This document shows, in pieces, positions 61,147-64,000 of a stretch of DNA of 64,000 nt. Origin of the DNA: Streptomyces sp. NBC_00483 (lineage in GTDB: Bacteria; Actinomycetota; Actinomycetes; Streptomycetales; Streptomycetaceae); assembly GCF_036013745.1 (NCBI RefSeq), contig NZ_CP107880.1:7440001-7504000 (forward strand). Reading direction: 5' to 3'. The position numbers were made by a program, and so were the translations under genes. Each line of letters begins with the position of its first letter. Position 1 is the first letter of the stretch. The notes beneath the pieces are model-generated. The model was given only the letters and a program-made list of their open reading frames with translations. It was not told the DNA's origin and did not search any database.

Positions 61147-62964
61147 ATGAGACGTTCAGTTGTGCGGAATCTGTCGGTCTTCGCCGCGCTGGGCAGCATG
61201 GTGGCGGTTGGTGCCGCGGCTCCGCCTTCGTCCGGTTCGAGTACGTCCGGTTCGCGTACGCCTGTGAAGGAACCGGTGGCCGTCGGCTCCGGCGGCGCGG
61301 TGGCGAGCGTCGACAAGGACGCCTCCGCGGCCGGCATCGAGGTACTCAAGCGCGGGGGCAACGCGGTGGACGCCGCCGTCGCCACCGCGGCCGCCCTCGG
61401 CGTGACCGAGCCGTACTCGTCCGGGGTCGGTGGCGGCGGCTACTTCGTCTATTACGACGCCAAGTCCCGCAAGGTCCACACGATCGACGGCCGCGAGACG
61501 GCGCCGCTGACGGCCGGCTCCGACCTCTTCCTGGAGAACGGCAAGCCGCTCGCCTTCAACGACGCGGTCACCAGCGGGCTGAGCGTCGGTACGCCGGGGA
61601 CGCCGGCCACGTGGCAGTCGGCGCTCGACGCGTGGGGGAGCAGGGGCCTCGGCTCGGTGCTGAAGCCGGCCACGAAGCTGGCGAGCGACGGCTTCACGGT
61701 CGACGACACGTTCCGCTCGCAGACCGCGTCCAACGAGGCCCGGTTCCGCAACTTCCCCGACACGGCGAAGCTGTTCCTGCCGGGCGGGAAGCTCCCGGCG
61801 GTCGGCTCGACGTTCAAGAACCCCGATCTGGCGCGCACGTACGAGCAGTTGGGCCGGGACGGGGCCGGGGCGCTGTACCGCGGCGGCATCGGCAAGGACG
61901 TCGTGAAGACGGTCAACAAGCCGCCGGTGGACCCGGGTTCGGACTACGTGGCGCGTCCCGGGAAGCTGTCGGCGAAGGATCTCACCGCCTACGGCGCCAA
62001 GTTCCAGGCGCCGACCCGGACTTCGTACCGCGGGCTCGGCGTCTACTCCATGGCGCCGTCCTCGTCCGGTGGCACGAGTGTCGGTGAAGCGCTCAACATC
62101 CTTGAGAACACCGACCTGTCGAAGGCGTCGGACGTCCAGTACCTGCACCGCTTCATCGGGGCGAGCCGTGTGGCCTTCGCCGACCGGGGGCGCTGGGTGG
62201 GCGACCCGGCGTTCGAGGACGTGCCGACGAAGGGGCTGCTTTCGCAGAAGTTCGCGGACTCGCGCGAGTGCCTCATCAAGGACGACGCGGTGCTCAAGAG
62301 CCCGCTCGCTCCGGGTGACCCGAGGCACCCCGGAAAGTGCGGCGAGGCCGGGGACAAGGCGGCGCCGACGACGTACGAGGGTGAGAACACCACGCACCTC
62401 ACGGCGGCGGACAAGTGGGGCAACGTCGTCTCCTACACGCTCACCATCGAGTCGACCGGCGGCAGCGGCATCACCGTGCCGGGGCGCGGCTTCCTGCTCA
62501 ACAACGAGCTGACGGACTTCTCCTTCGCGCCCGCGAGCGCCGACGTCCACGACCCGAACCTGCCGGGTCCCGGCAAGCGTCCGCGCTCGTCGATCGCGCC
62601 GACGATCGTGCTCGACAAGACGGGCAAGCCGGTGGTCGCGGTCGGGTCGCCGGGCGGGGCCACCATCATCACCACGGTGCTGCAGACGTTGACGGGGTTC
62701 CTCGACCGGGACCTGCCGCTGGTCGACGCGATTGCGGCGCCGCGGGCGAGTCAGCGGAACGCGGCGCAGACGGAGCTTGAGCCGGGGCTGTACGACAGCG
62801 GGGTGCGGGGTGAGCTCGAGGCCATCGGGCACTCCTTCAAGGAGAACCCGGAGATCGGGGCGGCGACCGGTGTGCAGCGGTTGCCCGGCGGTAAGTGGCT
62901 CGCCGCGGCGGAGAAGGTACGCAGGGGTGGCGGTTCGGCGATGGTGGTGACACCCACGAAGTAG
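61147..62964 (+). CDS. ggt: Gamma-glutamyltransferase (exported)
   Basis: 605 residues, GGAGG ribosome site, signal-like N-terminus (RRSVVRNLSVFAALGSMVAVGAAAPP). Ntn-hydrolase proenzyme that cleaves gamma-glutamyl bonds such as that of glutathione: AAGIEVLKRGGNAVDAAVATAAALGVTEP, GVGGGGYFVYYD, DGRETAP (alpha-carboxylate Arg), and the autocleavage site GEN-T415-THLTAADKWGN that makes Thr415 the N-terminal nucleophile of the small subunit; then PGKRPRSSIAPTIV and GSPGGATIITTV. In a mycothiol-producing genus the substrate may be other gamma-glutamyl peptides. Confidence 0.94.
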   Translation: MRRSVVRNLSVFAALGSMVAVGAAAPPSSGSSTSGSRTPVKEPVAVGSGGAVASVDKDASAAGIEVLKRGGNAVDAAVATAAALGVTEPYSSGVGGGGYFVYYDAKSRKVHTIDGRETAPLTAGSDLFLENGKPLAFNDAVTSGLSVGTPGTPATWQSALDAWGSRGLGSVLKPATKLASDGFTVDDTFRSQTASNEARFRNFPDTAKLFLPGGKLPAVGSTFKNPDLARTYEQLGRDGAGALYRGGIGKDVVKTVNKPPVDPGSDYVARPGKLSAKDLTAYGAKFQAPTRTSYRGLGVYSMAPSSSGGTSVGEALNILENTDLSKASDVQYLHRFIGASRVAFADRGRWVGDPAFEDVPTKGLLSQKFADSRECLIKDDAVLKSPLAPGDPRHPGKCGEAGDKAAPTTYEGENTTHLTAADKWGNVVSYTLTIESTGGSGITVPGRGFLLNNELTDFSFAPASADVHDPNLPGPGKRPRSSIAPTIVLDKTGKPVVAVGSPGGATIITTVLQTLTGFLDRDLPLVDAIAAPRASQRNAAQTELEPGLYDSGVRGELEAIGHSFKENPEIGAATGVQRLPGGKWLAAAEKVRRGGGSAMVVTPTK

Positions 62965-63010
62965 CGCACGGGCGGCCCCCGTGGCCTGGCGGTCACCCGC
63001 CCTCACGCCA

Positions 63011-63159
63011 CGGGGCGCCGCCCCGGACCCCGCGCCTCAAACGCCGGCGGGGCTGAATTTTGCTCACCCGCCGCCGCGCTCGGCCGTCAGCCGCCTTGGG
63101 CAGTCTGCCGCCTGGGGCGGCAGGGTGGGCAAGGCGGCGCCCCGGTGCCGCGCACCCCT
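63011..63159. repeat. Full-length copy of the two-module GC-rich repeat
   Basis: Module 1 (63011, CGGGGCGCCGCCCCGGACCC, then CGCGCCTCAAACGCCGGCGG) and module 2 (63092-63159, CGCCTTGGGCAGTCTGCCGC...CAAGGCGG). Module 2 matches 8039-8106 inside cvnA at about nine of ten positions. It forms hairpins (CCGCCTT/AAGGCGG). Lies between convergent ggt and map. Confidence 0.88.
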
Positions 63160-63187
63160 TGCGGTGGCTCCAGCCCCGGGGCCCGGT

Positions 63188-63955
63188 TCAGCGAGCCGTG
63201 AGGATGCGGGGGCCCGCCTCCGTGATCGCCACGGAGTGTTCCGCGTGGGCGGCGCGGGAGCCGTCGTTCGTGCGGAGGGTCCAGCCGTCGGACGCCTCGT
63301 GGTAGCCGTCCCCACCACCCCCGATGACCATGGGCTCGATGGCCAGCGCCATGCCGTGCCGCAGCACCATGCCGCGCCCGGCCCGCCCCTCGTTCGGCAC
63401 CCCGGGATCCTCGTGCATCCGCCGACCGATCCCGTGCCCGCCGAAGTCCTCCGGAATCCCGTATCCGGCCTCCCGGCACACGGTCCCGATCGCGTGCGCG
63501 ATGTCCCCGATCCGGTTCCCGACGACCGCCGCCGCGATCCCGGCCGCGAGCGCCCGCTCGGCCGTCTCCACGAGTCGTACGTCCTCGGGCCGTGCCCTGC
63601 CCACCGTGAAGCTGATCGCGGAGTCGCCCGCCCACCCGTCCAGCTCCGCCCCGAAGTCGGCCGAGACCAGGTCCCCGTCCCGCAACCGGTACTTGGTCGG
63701 GATCCCGTGCACGATCGCGTCGTTCACGGACACGCAGAGCACGGCGGGAAACGGTGTGGGCGCGAAGCTCGGCCGGTAGCCGAGGAAGGGTGAGCCCGCG
63801 CCCGCCTTGCGCAGCACGTCGTGTGCCACCTCGTCGAGCTCCAGCAGGCTCACGCCCACGGCAGCGTGCTCGCGTACCGCGGCGAGGGCGTCGGCCACGA
63901 CCCGGCCCGCCTCCCGCATCGCGTCGATCTGTGTATCCGTCTTGAGTTCCACCAT
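63188..63955 (-). CDS. map: Methionine aminopeptidase, type I
   Basis: 255 residues. Removes initiator methionine. Metal ligands are all present: DFGAELDGWAGDSAISF (two Asp), GHGIGRRMHEDP (His), ALAIEPMV (Glu) and AHAEHSVAIT (Glu); SVNDAIVHGIP supplies the substrate His. No N-terminal zinc/SH3 extension. Streptomycetes have several map genes; this one appears to be a regulated accessory copy because of the AT-rich dyad before it, facing a gene outside the window. Confidence 0.95.
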   Translation of the reverse strand: MVELKTDTQIDAMREAGRVVADALAAVREHAAVGVSLLELDEVAHDVLRKAGAGSPFLGYRPSFAPTPFPAVLCVSVNDAIVHGIPTKYRLRDGDLVSADFGAELDGWAGDSAISFTVGRARPEDVRLVETAERALAAGIAAAVVGNRIGDIAHAIGTVCREAGYGIPEDFGGHGIGRRMHEDPGVPNEGRAGRGMVLRHGMALAIEPMVIGGGGDGYHEASDGWTLRTNDGSRAAHAEHSVAITEAGPRILTAR

Positions 63956-63965
63956 GCCAATAACT

Positions 63966-63988
63966 ATACCGGTATTTAAATCCGGTAC
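63966..63988. promoter_or_regulatory. AT-rich dyad before map
   Basis: ATACCGGTAT (63966-63975, perfect palindrome) runs into TTTAAA and then TCCGGTAC, so the half-site (A)CCGGTA occurs repeatedly. It starts 10 bp upstream of the map ATG. The divergent regulator presumably lies beyond the window. Confidence 0.6.
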
Positions 63989-64000
63989 AAAAATGGGGTC

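Overview
The window is chromosomal DNA of a Streptomyces or a very close actinomycete. It has very high GC with strong GC3 codon bias, two 'conservon' operons (cvnABCD), many apparently leaderless genes with a TANNNT box 6-8 nt before the start codon, an RNase Sa-type secreted ribonuclease, and copies of a GC-rich repeat of a type I associate with streptomycetes. I found no tRNA, rRNA, CRISPR array or intact transposase.

Layout. 1-5.0 kb: the 3' end of an SNF2 helicase with a SWIM zinc-finger partner, a C39-like protease plus aminotransferase pair, and a divergent HxlR regulator. 5.0-9.9 kb: an MHYT membrane sensor followed by the first conservon. 10.0-15.2 kb: a block with a DHFR-like reductase, a broken FAD oxidoreductase, a multicopper oxidase, a small membrane protein and a LysR regulator. 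The block is flanked by a 40-bp duplication of the 5' end of the HipA-like kinase gene at 15.2 kb. 16.2-17.8 kb: a SRPBCC-ArsR-DUF899 operon with two operators. 17.9-30.4 kb: glyoxylate and allantoin metabolism (malate synthase, a MocA-like nucleotidyltransferase, AllR, allantoinase, allantoicase), interrupted by a MocR regulator, a universal stress protein, a two-component system and an ABC transporter. 30.4-39.0 kb: an SDR, a degraded AIM24-type gene, a guanyl-specific RNase, and a sensor kinase separated from a NarL-type regulator by the second conservon. 39-50 kb: a ROK regulator, a P450, and a GntR-controlled sugar locus (Gfo/Idh dehydrogenase, two paralogous binding proteins, permease, ATPase, ROK kinase). 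50-56.7 kb: PcaL, an MBL hydrolase, isochorismatase-like protein, exonuclease III, a methyltransferase, a GDSL hydrolase and DUF6278. 56.8-60.1 kb: gluABCD. 60.3-64 kb: a membrane-anchored unknown, gamma-glutamyltransferase and a methionine aminopeptidase.

How the genes work together. AllR probably controls both allantoin breakdown, which yields glyoxylate, and malate synthase, which consumes it: near-identical TTCC...GGAA sites stand before both units. A GntR protein probably controls the sugar locus through TTGTC-CT-GACAA sites. The conservons should each form a membrane kinase-like/Roadblock/DUF742/GTPase signalling complex.

The least expected structure is at sequence level. At least eight genes end inside short tandem arrays (10-38 bp units) that include the stop codon. 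A dispersed intergenic-type repeat and a 51-bp minisatellite sit in frame inside the first CvnA. Two genes have lost internal segments. Identifications rest on reading the protein sequences and remembered family features; no database search was run.
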